This document shows, one piece after another, positions 9,084 through 17,130 of a stretch of 64,000 nucleotides of DNA (its first letter is position 1; every line of letters begins with the position of its first letter). Origin of the DNA: Achromobacter ruhlandii (lineage in GTDB: Bacteria > Pseudomonadota > Gammaproteobacteria > Burkholderiales > Burkholderiaceae_B); the NCBI RefSeq assembly GCF_902859695.1, contig NZ_CADIJL010000013.1:105221-169220 (forward strand), in the 5' to 3' direction. The notes under the pieces are model-generated. The model did no database searches. It had not been told where the DNA came from and saw only the letters and a program-made list of their open reading frames with translations. A program made the translations under genes and the position numbers.

Positions 9084-10232
9084 TCAGCGTCGCGCCTGGT
9101 ACGCCGCCAGCGCGCCGCGCAGGTCGTCCTTGAGCGTGTCCACATCCTCCAGCCCGATCGATAGCCGCACGATCGGCCGGTCGGTCGCCGGGTAGGCGCG
9201 GCCCGCCTGCAAGTCGGCCGGGTAATAGGCCGCCAGGCTGTGCACCCCGCCCCAGCTGGCGCCGATGGCGAAATGGCGCAGCGAATCGAAGAAGCCGTTG
9301 AAGGCCGCCTCGGGCGCCGGCGCCAGCACCATCGAGAACAGGCAGCCGTTGGTGTGGAAGTCGCGCCGCCACAGGGCGTGGCCCGGGTCCGACGGCAGCG
9401 GCGGGTACAGCAGGCGCTCGACCTGCGGCTGGCTTTGCAGCCACTTGGCCACGCGCAGCGTCGCGTCGCTCTGCGCGCGCAGCCGCAGCGCCAGCGTCTC
9501 CAGGCCGCGCAGCACCAGGAAGCAATCGTCCGGGCTGACCTGCTGGCCCAGGATGCTCTGGGTCTCGCGCAGCACGGCGTAGTGGCCGGCGTCGTTCATG
9601 CTGATGCTGCCCATCAGCACGTCGGAGTGGCCGCCGAAGAACTTGGTGGCGGCCTCGACGCTGAAGTCGACACCGTGCGCCAGCGGCTGGAAGCCGAGCG
9701 GGCTGGCCCAGGTGTTGTCCATCATGGTCAGCACGCCATGGCGGCGCGCGGCGGCGGCGATGGCGGGCACGTCGACCATTTCCATGGTGACGGTGCCGGG
9801 CGCCTCCATGCAGATCATGCGGGTGGCCGGGCGGATCAAGGCCTCGATGCCGGCGCCGATGGACGGGTCGTACAGCTCCACGTCCACGCCCATGTGCGCC
9901 AGCCATTTCTCGCCGAAGGTCTTGAGCGCGCCATAGCAGGCGGCCGACAGCAGCAGGTGGTCGCCGCCGCGCACGAAGCCCATCACCACCGTCATCAGCG
10001 CCGCCGCGCCGGACGGCGTGATGACGCAATGGCGGCCGCCTTCCAGCGCGGCGATGCGGTCTTCCAGCAGGCGCGCCGTGGGCGTGCCGGTGACGCCGTA
10101 GCTGAAGCCGTCGGGCTGGCGGTGCTTGCGGTTGACGAAGGCGTCGAGCGAATCGAACACCACGGTGGAGGCCCGCTGGACGGCGGGCGAGAGACTGGCG
10201 AAATCTCTATTAGTCTGATTGATAGCTTTCAT
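9084..10232 (-). CDS. metC: Cystathionine beta-lyase-like PLP enzyme (MetC family)
   Basis: This 382-residue enzyme belongs to the Cys/Met-metabolism PLP-dependent family. It has the YGVTGTPTARLLEDRIAALEGG entry segment, shown here by its core SYGVTGTPTARLLE, then TPSGAAALMTV for phosphate binding. The Schiff-base lysine sits in SVEAATKFFGGHSD at about residue 197. These features match cystathionine beta-lyases, which split cystathionine to homocysteine, pyruvate and ammonia. Paralogues acting on cystine or other C-S substrates cannot be excluded. It lies upstream of aapJ on the same strand (143-base gap) and is divergent from a LysR regulator, so uptake and cleavage of a sulfur amino acid is a reasonable guess. 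Confidence 0.82.
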   Translation of the reverse strand: MKAINQTNRDFASLSPAVQRASTVVFDSLDAFVNRKHRQPDGFSYGVTGTPTARLLEDRIAALEGGRHCVITPSGAAALMTVVMGFVRGGDHLLLSAACYGALKTFGEKWLAHMGVDVELYDPSIGAGIEALIRPATRMICMEAPGTVTMEMVDVPAIAAAARRHGVLTMMDNTWASPLGFQPLAHGVDFSVEAATKFFGGHSDVLMGSISMNDAGHYAVLRETQSILGQQVSPDDCFLVLRGLETLALRLRAQSDATLRVAKWLQSQPQVERLLYPPLPSDPGHALWRRDFHTNGCLFSMVLAPAPEAAFNGFFDSLRHFAIGASWGGVHSLAAYYPADLQAGRAYPATDRPIVRLSIGLEDVDTLKDDLRGALAAYQARR

Positions 10233-10315
10233 CTACTCTATTTGCTGGGCTTAGGAGTGATCGGGAACAGCGCCAGTGTCTGTCTTTCCCACCATTGCCT
10301 CAACAATCGAAAAAA

Positions 10316-10338
10316 CTTAGTCAATAAGCGGGACTTAT
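10316..10338. promoter_or_regulatory. Overlapping LysR-type dyads before the regulator start
   Basis: Two overlapping inverted repeats, CTTA-N5-TAAG (10316-10328) and ATAAG-N5-CTTAT (10324-10338), end two bases before the ATG of the LysR gene. Both fit the T-N11-A shape of LysR-type sites. They lie in the 108-base divergent region shared with the metC-like gene and cover the place where a ribosome site would be, which suggests autoregulation. Confidence 0.5.
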
Positions 10339-10340
10339 AG

Positions 10341-11255
10341 ATGGACATGCGCGAGATCCAGGTCTTCCGGGCCGTGATGCAGGCCGGCACCACCAGCAAG
10401 GCCGCCACCCTGCTGGGCATTTCGCAGCCGGCGGTGAGCCAGGCCATCCGCAAGCTGGAAACCTCGTCGGAACTGCGCCTGTTCGAGCGCGTGCGCGGCC
10501 GGCTGGTGCCGACCCAGGAGGCCGGCGCGCTGATGGAGGAAGTGGACCGCTGCTTCGCCGGCTTCGAGCTGATCGAGCACCGCATCCGCAGCCTGAAATC
10601 GTTCGGCGTCGGGCGCCTGGCGGTCGGCTCGCTGCCGGCGCTGGGCACCGGTTTCATGCCGCGCGCCATTGCCGCCTTCGGCCTGCAGGACCGCCGCATC
10701 CAGATGTCGTTCCAGATCATGAGTTCGCGCGAGGTGCTGCGGCAGGTCGCGGCCGGCCAGCTCGATTTCGGCCTGATGGCCGACGAGCTGTCGGTGGCCG
10801 GCCTGGAGCACTCGGAATTCCTGCGGCTGCCGGGCGTGATCGCCATGCACAGCCGCCATCCGCTGGCGGCGCGGCCGCGCATCACGCTGCGCGACCTGAC
10901 CGAACACCCCTTCATCGCGCTCAACCCCGAGGACGCCAGCCGTCGACGGCTGGAAGCCGCGCTGCACGACCAGGGCCTGGCGCTGCGGCCGGTGCTGGAG
11001 ACGCCCTACTCCAATTCCGTCTGCGAGTTCGCCCTGCACGGGGTGGGCATCGGCATGGTGCATCCGGTCATGGCGCTGGACTACCTGGCGCGCGGGCTGG
11101 CCATCAAGCCGCTGGAACTGGACATCGGTTTCACCTGCCTGCTGGTGTTCCGGCCCGGCACACCGCTTTCGGAAAACGCGCGGGCGTTGCTGAAAGCGAT
11201 GCGCATCGAGCTGGAACGGGACCTCAAGCGGATCCGGACGGCGCTCAGTACTTGA
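10341..11255 (+). CDS. LysR-family transcriptional regulator
   Basis: This 304-residue protein has an N-terminal winged helix-turn-helix (REIQVFRAVMQAGTTSKAA, then LGISQPAVSQAIRKLE) and a periplasmic-binding-like effector domain from about residue 90. It is transcribed divergently from the metC-like gene, which is the usual arrangement for a LysR regulator and its target. The effector domain resembles the NocR/OccR group, which sense amino acids or opines, so a substrate of the neighbouring Aap/MetC genes is the likely effector. No ribosome site is visible before the ATG. Its 3' end overlaps the copper-receptor gene by 11 bases, tail to tail. Confidence 0.92.
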   Translation: MDMREIQVFRAVMQAGTTSKAATLLGISQPAVSQAIRKLETSSELRLFERVRGRLVPTQEAGALMEEVDRCFAGFELIEHRIRSLKSFGVGRLAVGSLPALGTGFMPRAIAAFGLQDRRIQMSFQIMSSREVLRQVAAGQLDFGLMADELSVAGLEHSEFLRLPGVIAMHSRHPLAARPRITLRDLTEHPFIALNPEDASRRRLEAALHDQGLALRPVLETPYSNSVCEFALHGVGIGMVHPVMALDYLARGLAIKPLELDIGFTCLLVFRPGTPLSENARALLKAMRIELERDLKRIRTALST

Positions 11256-13362
11256 AGCTCAGGCGCGCCCAGAGGGTGCGGCCGGGTTCATTGAAGGCCG
11301 TGTTGGCGGCAAAGCCGAAGCCGGCGTCGCCCGCCAGGTTCAGGTGCTCGGCGTAGGTCTTGTTGAACAGGTTGTCCACGCCCAGCGACAGCTTGACCTG
11401 CTTGCTGACCGCGTAGCCGCCGTTCAGCGAGAACACGCCGAAGCCGGCGCTGGGGCCGAAGTCCTTGCCCACCACGTTGCCCTGGTTCAACGCGTAGCGG
11501 CGCTGCGCCGCCACCAGCCGCCACAGCGCGCCGGCAGACCACGTGCCGTCGTCGTAGGCCGCGCTGAGCTTGGCTTCCAATGGCGGCATCTGCGGCAAGG
11601 CGCGGCCGTCGCTGCGATTCTGGCCCCAGGCATACGCCAGCGTCGCGCCCAGCTTCCAGCGCGGCGCCGCCTGGTAGGACAGCCCCAGTTCGCCGCCGGC
11701 GATGCGGGCGTCGATGTTGGCGGCCTGCGTCGAGCCGCCGTGCATGCCATGGCCCCCATGCATGCCACCCATGCCCCCCATGCCCCCCATGCCCCCCATG
11801 CGGCTCTTGGCGTAGTCGAACAGGATGAAGTCGTCGACATAGCCGGCGTAGCCGGACACCCAGGCATCCACGGTCTCGGTCTTGTACTGCGCGCCGAAAT
11901 CGATCTGCGTCGTCTTCTCGGGCTTGACGCCGCGGAACGCGTTGACCGACCCGTCGGGCCCCTTTTTCGGCGAGAACAGCTCCCAGTAGTCCGGGAAGCG
12001 TTCCGCGTGGCCCAGGCCGACGTACACCGTGGCCGGCAGGTCCGCCAGGTCCCGCTCGTAGCGCAGGAACCCGCTGGGCAGCGTCTCATTGCGGCGTTCG
12101 CCGGCCGTGGGGTTGGGCCTGGCCATCATCATGGACCCGCTGCTGAGCCGGAAGTCCTTGGCCGAGGCCCAGTCCACCCGCGCGCCGCCGATGACCCGAC
12201 TGTCCTGCGTGGCGTGCCAGGTCAGTTCGCCGAACAGGCCGGTGTTGGCGAAGCTCGCGTCCTTGACCCAGCTCTGCGAGCGGTACGAGACCGTGTCCGT
12301 GCCGCTGCGCGAGCGGTGCCGGCTCTGCTGGAAATCCAGGCCGGTCACCAGGCTCAGGTCCGGCGCCAGGTTCCAGGTGCCGGCGATGCGGCCGCCCCAG
12401 GTCGCGCGATCCACGTCCGAGGCCATCGCCATCGGCATCATGCCGTGCGGGTCCGGCGTGCGCAGCGTGTAGTTGTCCATCACGTGATCGGCGTAGTTGT
12501 AGTAGAGCTGCGCCTCCAGCTTGTCCAGCACGCCGCCCAGGTTGCGCTTCTCGAAGCGCAGGCCGAAGCTTTCGCGCTTGAACTGCGAGCCGTCCATGCC
12601 GCGCCCGGCGTAGCGCGCGTTGCCATCGCCGGTGCCGGCGGTCAGCTCGTACAGGGTGTCGGCGTCGGGCGTGAAACCCAGCGCCAGGTCGGCGTTCCAC
12701 TTATCCCAGCGCGACGGCACCTTGTTGCCGTCGCCGTCCTTGTAGTCCTGGGCGTGCGAATGGTTGGCGGTGATGCGGGTGTAGACCTTGTCGTTGCCCA
12801 CGGTCAGGTCGGCGGCCTGGTCGTTGCGGCCGTTTGATCCGCCCACGAGGCTGCCGTCGAAGCGCACGCCAGGCTCGGTGAAACGCGGCGTGTCGCGGTC
12901 GAAGCGGATGGTGCCGGCCGAGGCGCCCGGCCCCCACAGCACCGTCTGCGGGCCCTTGATGACGGTCAGCTTGTCGAAGTTCTCGGGCGAGATGTACGAG
13001 CTGGGCGCGTCCATGCGCGCCGGGCAGGCGCCGGGCATCGAGGTGCCGTTGGTCAGGATGTTCAGGCGCGAGCCGAACATGCCGCGCAATACCGGATCGC
13101 CGTTGGTGCCGCCGTTGCGGATGGCCGAAAAACCGGGAATGGTCTTGAGGTAGTCGGTGCCGTCGCTGGCCGGCAGGGGCTGGCGCGGGATCTTCGGGTC
13201 GGTGGTGAAGGTCAGCGGCGCGCTCGGGGCGACGCCCGTGATCACCACCGGATCGGTGATGGTGATGGCGTCGGCGCCGGCGGCCTGCGACCAGGCGGGA
13301 AACGACGCGGCCAGGGCGGTGACCAGGCAGGTCGCCCGCAGGATGTCCTTGTTCTTGTGCAT
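11245..13362 (-). CDS. oprC: TonB-dependent copper receptor (OprC/NosA family)
   Basis: This 705-residue outer-membrane receptor imports copper. A signal peptide ends near SFPAWSQA. The plug contains NGDPVLRGMFGSRLNIL and IKGPQTVLWGPGASAGT. The segment MPGACPARMDAP (about residues 109-120) is a signature of the copper-receptor family. Its Cys113 and Met117 form the CxxxM pair that binds copper in Pseudomonas OprC. A Gly-Met-Gly-Gly/His-Gly insertion near the C-terminal third adds many possible copper ligands. The barrel ends in SFKY. The ATG at 13362 gives a proper signal peptide, whereas the longer open frame to 13644 does not. It lies 88 bases downstream of a DUF2946 gene on the same strand. 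Confidence 0.92.
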   Translation of the reverse strand: MHKNKDILRATCLVTALAASFPAWSQAAGADAITITDPVVITGVAPSAPLTFTTDPKIPRQPLPASDGTDYLKTIPGFSAIRNGGTNGDPVLRGMFGSRLNILTNGTSMPGACPARMDAPSSYISPENFDKLTVIKGPQTVLWGPGASAGTIRFDRDTPRFTEPGVRFDGSLVGGSNGRNDQAADLTVGNDKVYTRITANHSHAQDYKDGDGNKVPSRWDKWNADLALGFTPDADTLYELTAGTGDGNARYAGRGMDGSQFKRESFGLRFEKRNLGGVLDKLEAQLYYNYADHVMDNYTLRTPDPHGMMPMAMASDVDRATWGGRIAGTWNLAPDLSLVTGLDFQQSRHRSRSGTDTVSYRSQSWVKDASFANTGLFGELTWHATQDSRVIGGARVDWASAKDFRLSSGSMMMARPNPTAGERRNETLPSGFLRYERDLADLPATVYVGLGHAERFPDYWELFSPKKGPDGSVNAFRGVKPEKTTQIDFGAQYKTETVDAWVSGYAGYVDDFILFDYAKSRMGGMGGMGGMGGMHGGHGMHGGSTQAANIDARIAGGELGLSYQAAPRWKLGATLAYAWGQNRSDGRALPQMPPLEAKLSAAYDDGTWSAGALWRLVAAQRRYALNQGNVVGKDFGPSAGFGVFSLNGGYAVSKQVKLSLGVDNLFNKTYAEHLNLAGDAGFGFAANTAFNEPGRTLWARLSFKY
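11738..11800. repeat. Met/Gly/His-coding repeat with 9-base units
   Basis: Three exact tandem copies of a 9-base unit (ATGCCCCCC on the plus strand), followed by looser ATG/CAT-spaced copies, encode a GGM/GGH-rich loop in the copper receptor. The loop offers about seven Met and three or four His residues in roughly 20 positions. Copy changes would stay in frame. Confidence 0.8.
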
Positions 13363-13450
13363 GAGAGTCTCTGGATCTGAACGGGCTGGACGCGCGCGAC
13401 CGCGCGGGCCGCAAGCAAGGCGCGCCAGCAACAACGGGAACGGGTGGGGT

Positions 13451-13849
13451 TCAGGCCAGGACGGGCGGCGCGCGCGACTGCCGTGGCAATCGCGCCTGCG
13501 CGCTGGAGAAGTGGATGTCGACAGTGGGCGCCGGCAGCGCCTGTCGCGTCGGGGGCAGGCGCCAGGCCAGCGGCAACGGTCCGGGTAGCGCGGCGGCGCC
13601 GAGCATGGCGCAGCCGGCGAAGCAGCAATGCGGCAAGGCGCCACTGTGTTGTTGCGCGTCCTGCGCGACGCCGCCCTCGGCGTCCAACGTGACCACGCGC
13701 GGACCGCTGGCCGTGCAGATGATGGTGGTGGCGCCCGGCGCGGCGCCGGGACCGGGCAAGGCGGCGGAGGCGATCAGCGCCTGGAACACGAACAGGAACG
13801 CCGCGACTAGCGCGGTCCATCGTCTCCCGGTATTGGCGCCCGTGTGCAT
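13451..13849 (-). CDS. DUF2946 protein linked to copper receptor
   Basis: This 132-residue protein has an N-terminal membrane segment or signal anchor (ALVAAFLFVFQALIASAAL). It then carries CTASGPRVVTLD and the cysteine cluster LPHCCFAGCAM, ending in LPRQSRAPPVLA. This is the DUF2946 family, a small envelope protein often found beside copper receptors. The Cys and His residues suggest metal binding, though no function is established. The ATG at 13849 has a GAGGGG ribosome site. It is the first gene of a likely operon with the copper receptor. A paralogue with the same motifs lies at 29313-29762, next to copCD. Confidence 0.82.
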   Translation of the reverse strand: MHTGANTGRRWTALVAAFLFVFQALIASAALPGPGAAPGATTIICTASGPRVVTLDAEGGVAQDAQQHSGALPHCCFAGCAMLGAAALPGPLPLAWRLPPTRQALPAPTVDIHFSSAQARLPRQSRAPPVLA

Positions 13850-13947
13850 TCACATCCCCTCGAAGGCGCCGATGGTAGCACGCAGGATCCGGCCCAAAAG
13901 ATGCGCGGCTCCTTGTAGGACGCTCGGAGACGTGCCATCGGCCGCGG

Positions 13948-13987
13948 CCGATGCGCGGGCTTGATCCGCATCAAGCCCGCGCATCGG
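13948..13987. promoter_or_regulatory. Perfect 18-base inverted repeat with FNR/ANR box
   Basis: Left arm CCGATGCGCGGGCTTGAT (13948-13965) and right arm 13970-13987 are exact reverse complements around a four-base loop. The core TTGAT-CCGC-ATCAA (13961-13974) is a perfect match to the FNR/ANR/DNR site TTGAT-N4-ATCAA. Its centre is 118 bases upstream of the DUF2946 start and 380 bases upstream of the sulfate-binding gene. An alternative reading is a stable RNA hairpin. Confidence 0.7.
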
Positions 13988-14011
13988 ATCAGGCCGGCTG
14001 GCGCAGGCGGG

Positions 14012-14161
14012 CTGGCCGTTGATGGCGCCATGGATCCGCATGACTTCGGCCATCTGGCCGCCGACACTGCGGCCCGGCTTGAGCGCGGTCATCGGCCCCC
14101 GAAAGACCGTGGCCATGTCCTTGCCGCGCAGCCTACCCGTCCCGGGACGCATCGTGAGCGC
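14012..14161 (-). pseudogene. Decayed fragment of a peptide-type ABC ATPase (DppD-like)
   Basis: One minus-strand frame here reads LRGKDMATVFRGPMTALKPG, then SVGGQMAEVMRIHGA. In intact DppD/OppD/GsiA ATPases the same place reads LRGxDIAMVFQ-PMTALNP, then VGxQIAEVLRLH, including the Q-loop. The Q-loop glutamine has become arginine and the asparagine of TALNP has become lysine. Walker A and Walker B are absent, and similarity stops after about 40 residues. This looks like the remnant of a lost peptide/nickel transporter gene. The limits are approximate. Confidence 0.5.
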
Positions 14162-14347
14162 CTCCGGTCCGAGAAACCGCCACATGCCGGAAAACGCGGG
14201 TGCGGCGGGCCGGTTACAACGCCCGGCTATGAGTTAACGGTAATTGAATATTTCCAAATACCGGGCGGCATAAGCATCATGCGGTATCGGGGCCTTCCGC
14301 CCCGGCCGCGGGTTTCCCGCGTAGCGCCTTTCATCCGGAGAAGCCCT

Positions 14348-15364
14348 TTGCTCAAACGACTGCTCGCCTCGGCCCTGACGCTGACGGCCCTGGCCGCCAG
14401 CGCCGCGCAAGCCCAGCAAGCGCCCCAGGCCCTGCTCAATACGTCCTATGACATCGCGCGCGAACTGTTCGCCGCCATCAATCCGAAATTCCAGGCCGAC
14501 TGGAAGGCCAGGACCGGGCAGGACGTCACGATCGAACAGTCGTTCGCCGGCACCTCGCGCCAGGCGCAGTCGATCATCCAGGGCCTGAAGGCCGACGTGG
14601 TCACCTTCAACCAGGTGCCCGACGTCGACATCCTGGCGCAGAACAAGCTGCTGGCCGCCGACTGGCAGAAGAAGTTCGCCAACAACAGCTCGCCCTACTA
14701 CAGCACCATCGCCTTCCTGGTGCGCAAGGGCAATCCCAAGAACATCAAGACCTGGGACGACCTGGTGCGCGACGACGTCAAGCTGGTGTTCCCGAATCCC
14801 AAGACCTCGGGCAACGCGCGCTACTCGTACCTGGGCGCCTGGCTCTACGCCAACGAGAAGTTCAAGGGCGATGACGCGCAGACCCGCGCCTTCGTCGGCA
14901 AGCTGCTCAAGAACGTGGAGAGCTTTCCCACGGGCGGCCGCGGCGCGACCGTGGCGTTCGCCCAGAACAACCAGGGCGACGCGCTGCTGACCTTCGAATC
15001 CGAGGTCAACAACATCGCCAAGGGCGACGAGTTCAAGGCGCAGGGCTTCGAGGTGGTGGTGCCGCCGGTCAGCGTGCTGGCCGAGTTCCCGGTGGCGGTG
15101 GTCGACAAGGTCGCCGACGAGAAAGGCACGCGCAAGGTCGCCGAGGCCTATCTGCAGTTCCAGTACTCGCCCGCCATCCAGAAGCTGCTGACCGACTTCA
15201 ACTACCGGGTGCATGACCCGGAGGCGGTCAAGGCCGCGGCCAGCCGCTTTCCGTCGATCCGGCTGATCAATCCGCAGGACGTGCTGGGCTCGTGGGACCA
15301 GATCACCAAGACCCACTTCGCCGCCAACGGCGTGCTCGACCAACTGCTGGGCGCCGGCCGCTGA
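14348..15364 (+). CDS. sbp: Sulfate ABC transporter substrate-binding protein
   Basis: This 338-residue periplasmic protein binds sulfate (or thiosulfate) for import. After a signal peptide (LLASALTLTALAASAAQA) it reads LLNTSYDIARELFAAINPKF, here split as LLNTSYDIARELF and INPKF. Then come SFAGTSRQAQSIIQGLKADV and FPNPKTSGNARYSYLGAW, the hallmark motifs of the Sbp/CysP family. I chose the TTG at 14348 because GGAG lies seven bases before it and it gives a compact signal peptide. ATG codons further upstream lead to poor N-termini. It is the first gene of the sulfate operon with cysT and cysW. Confidence 0.93.
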   Translation: MLKRLLASALTLTALAASAAQAQQAPQALLNTSYDIARELFAAINPKFQADWKARTGQDVTIEQSFAGTSRQAQSIIQGLKADVVTFNQVPDVDILAQNKLLAADWQKKFANNSSPYYSTIAFLVRKGNPKNIKTWDDLVRDDVKLVFPNPKTSGNARYSYLGAWLYANEKFKGDDAQTRAFVGKLLKNVESFPTGGRGATVAFAQNNQGDALLTFESEVNNIAKGDEFKAQGFEVVVPPVSVLAEFPVAVVDKVADEKGTRKVAEAYLQFQYSPAIQKLLTDFNYRVHDPEAVKAAASRFPSIRLINPQDVLGSWDQITKTHFAANGVLDQLLGAGR

Positions 15365-15444
15365 CACGCCGCGTCGATCCCCGCCTTCCGTCTCGTCAGC
15401 CGGCCGCCCGCGAGGGTGGCTGGCGTTTTTACGTTCAGGTCCGC

Positions 15445-16287
15445 ATGTCCACGTTCTTCCGGCAGCATCCCGTCCTGCCCGGCTTCGGTCTCAGTTTCGG
15501 CGTCAGCAGCCTGTTCATCACGCTCGTGATCCTGTTGCCGCTGTCGGCCCTGCCGCTCTACAGCAGCCAGATGAGCTGGGGCCAGTACTGGCAGGCCGTC
15601 ACCGACCCGCGCGTGCTCGCCAGCTACCGCGTCACGCTGCTGGCGGCGTTCTATTCGACCGCCGTGGTGCTGGTCATCGGCCTGTTGCTGGCCTGGATCC
15701 TGGTGCGCTACCGCTTCCCCGGGCGGGCCCTGCTGGACGCCGCCATCGACCTGCCGTTCGCGCTGCCCACGGCCGTGGCCGGGCTGACCCTGTCTGTGCT
15801 GCTGGCGCCGGGCGGCTGGGTCGGCCAATGGTTCGCGCCGCTGGGCATCAAGATTTCGTATGCATTCCCGGGCCTGGTGATCGCCATGATCTTCACCAGC
15901 CTGCCGTTCGTGGTGCGCTCGGTGCAGCCGGTGCTGGCCGACATCGGGGCCGAATACGAGGAAGCCGCCCGCACGCTCGGCGCCAGCCCGGGCCAGACCG
16001 CCTGGCGCATCCTGCTGCCGGCGCTGGTGCCGGCCCTGTTCACCGGCGGCTCGCAGGCCTTCATCCGCAGCCTGGGCGAGTTCGGCGCGGTGGTCATGAT
16101 CGCTGGCAACATTCCCTACAAGACCGAGGTGACGTCGTTGATGATCTTCAGCCGCCTGGCCGAATACAACTACCCCGCCGCCGCCGCCATCGCCACCGTG
16201 GTGCTGGCGGCCTCGCTACTGCTGCTGTTCGCCCTGCAGGCGCTGCAGGGCCGCCTGCTGCCGTGGCAGCGCGTGCCGGGGATCTGA
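15445..16287 (+). CDS. cysT: Sulfate ABC transporter permease CysT
   Basis: This 280-residue inner-membrane permease has six or so hydrophobic segments. It carries LPFALPTAVAGLTLS and the EAA loop EYEEAARTLGASPGQTAWRI. The line GEFGAVVMIAGNIPYKTEV is characteristic of CysT/CysU. The ATG at 15445 opens an N-terminus of normal length. It starts 80 bases after the binding-protein gene, and cysW follows three bases after its stop. With CysW it forms the sulfate channel. Confidence 0.95.
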   Translation: MSTFFRQHPVLPGFGLSFGVSSLFITLVILLPLSALPLYSSQMSWGQYWQAVTDPRVLASYRVTLLAAFYSTAVVLVIGLLLAWILVRYRFPGRALLDAAIDLPFALPTAVAGLTLSVLLAPGGWVGQWFAPLGIKISYAFPGLVIAMIFTSLPFVVRSVQPVLADIGAEYEEAARTLGASPGQTAWRILLPALVPALFTGGSQAFIRSLGEFGAVVMIAGNIPYKTEVTSLMIFSRLAEYNYPAAAAIATVVLAASLLLLFALQALQGRLLPWQRVPGI

Positions 16288-16290
16288 GCC

Positions 16291-17118
16291 ATGACGCGCC
16301 CCTCCCCCTGGCCGCGCCGCCTGTTGATCGGCGCCGGCCTGCTCGCCGCCCTGCTGTTGCTGGCCTTGCCGCTGGCGCTGATCTTCGCCCGGGTGATCGC
16401 CGGCGGCTTCGACGCCCTGCTGCAGAACCTGGGCGCCAACGACATGCGAGCGGCCATCGGCCTGACCTTGCTGGCCGCGGTGGTCAGCGTGCCCGTCAAC
16501 CTGGTGTTCGGCGTGCTGCTGGCCTGGTGCGTGACGCGCTACGACTTTCGTGGCCGCCGCCTGCTGGTGGCGCTGGTCGACATCCCCTATGCCACCTCGC
16601 CGGTGGTGGCCGGGCTGTGCTACCTGGTGGTGTACGGCCTGGAAGGCATCTTCGGCCGCTGGCTCAGCGGCCACGGCGTGCAGCTGATGTTCGCCTGGCC
16701 CGGCATCCTGATGGTGACGGTGTTCGTGACCTCGCCGTTCGTCGCGCGCCTGCTGATTCCGCTGATGCAGGCGCAAGGCCAGGAAGAGGAACTGGCCGCG
16801 CTGACGCTAGGCGCCAGCGGCTGGCAGATCTTCCGCCGCGTGACGCTACCCAACATCAAGTGGGGCCTGCTGTACGGCGCGGTCATCACCAATGCGCGCG
16901 CGGTCGGCGAGTTCGGCGCGGTGTCGGTCGTGGCGGGCGCCATCCGGGGCAAGACGCTGACGCTGCCGCTGCTGATCGAACAGCTCAACGACGACTACAA
17001 GACCGTGGCCGCCTTCACGGCGGCGGCGCTGCTGGCCTGCATGGCGCTGCTGACACTGGTGGTCAAGACCTATATGGAGCGGCGCCGGGGCGAGGCCCGC
17101 CCCGCGCCGACGCACTGA
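16291..17118 (+). CDS. cysW: Sulfate ABC transporter permease CysW
   Basis: This 275-residue permease pairs with CysT. Diagnostic segments are VDIPYATSPVVAGLCYLVVY, the EAA loop EEELAALTLGASGWQIFRRV, and ITNARAVGEFGAVSVVAGAI. It ends the visible operon. In most relatives cysA, the ATPase gene, follows directly, but here the next gene (17131-18459) is convergent and encodes a monooxygenase. The ATPase must therefore come from elsewhere in the genome. Confidence 0.95.
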   Translation: MTRPSPWPRRLLIGAGLLAALLLLALPLALIFARVIAGGFDALLQNLGANDMRAAIGLTLLAAVVSVPVNLVFGVLLAWCVTRYDFRGRRLLVALVDIPYATSPVVAGLCYLVVYGLEGIFGRWLSGHGVQLMFAWPGILMVTVFVTSPFVARLLIPLMQAQGQEEELAALTLGASGWQIFRRVTLPNIKWGLLYGAVITNARAVGEFGAVSVVAGAIRGKTLTLPLLIEQLNDDYKTVAAFTAAALLACMALLTLVVKTYMERRRGEARPAPTH

Positions 17119-17130
17119 TCGCGGCGCCCG

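Larger units (their letters stand above)
13850..14347. other. 498-base intergenic region between copper and sulfate loci
   Basis: This region separates the DUF2946/copper-receptor operon (leftward) from the sulfate operon (rightward). It holds a perfect 18-base inverted repeat with an FNR-type core and a decayed ABC-ATPase fragment. Near the right end is an AT-rich stretch (14235-14275) that probably carries the sulfate promoter and a possible CysB-type site. I found no intact gene in it. Confidence 0.7.

Noticed and set aside
8941..10029. In-frame extension of aapJ upstream to 10029
   Set aside because: It is antisense-frame noise inside the metC-like gene. The ATG at 8940 has a strong ribosome site and a clear signal peptide.
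13961..14347. A long N-terminal extension of the sulfate-binding protein
   Set aside because: The extension lacks similarity and overlaps the ABC-ATPase relic and the palindrome. The TTG at 14348 has a good ribosome site and begins a normal signal peptide.
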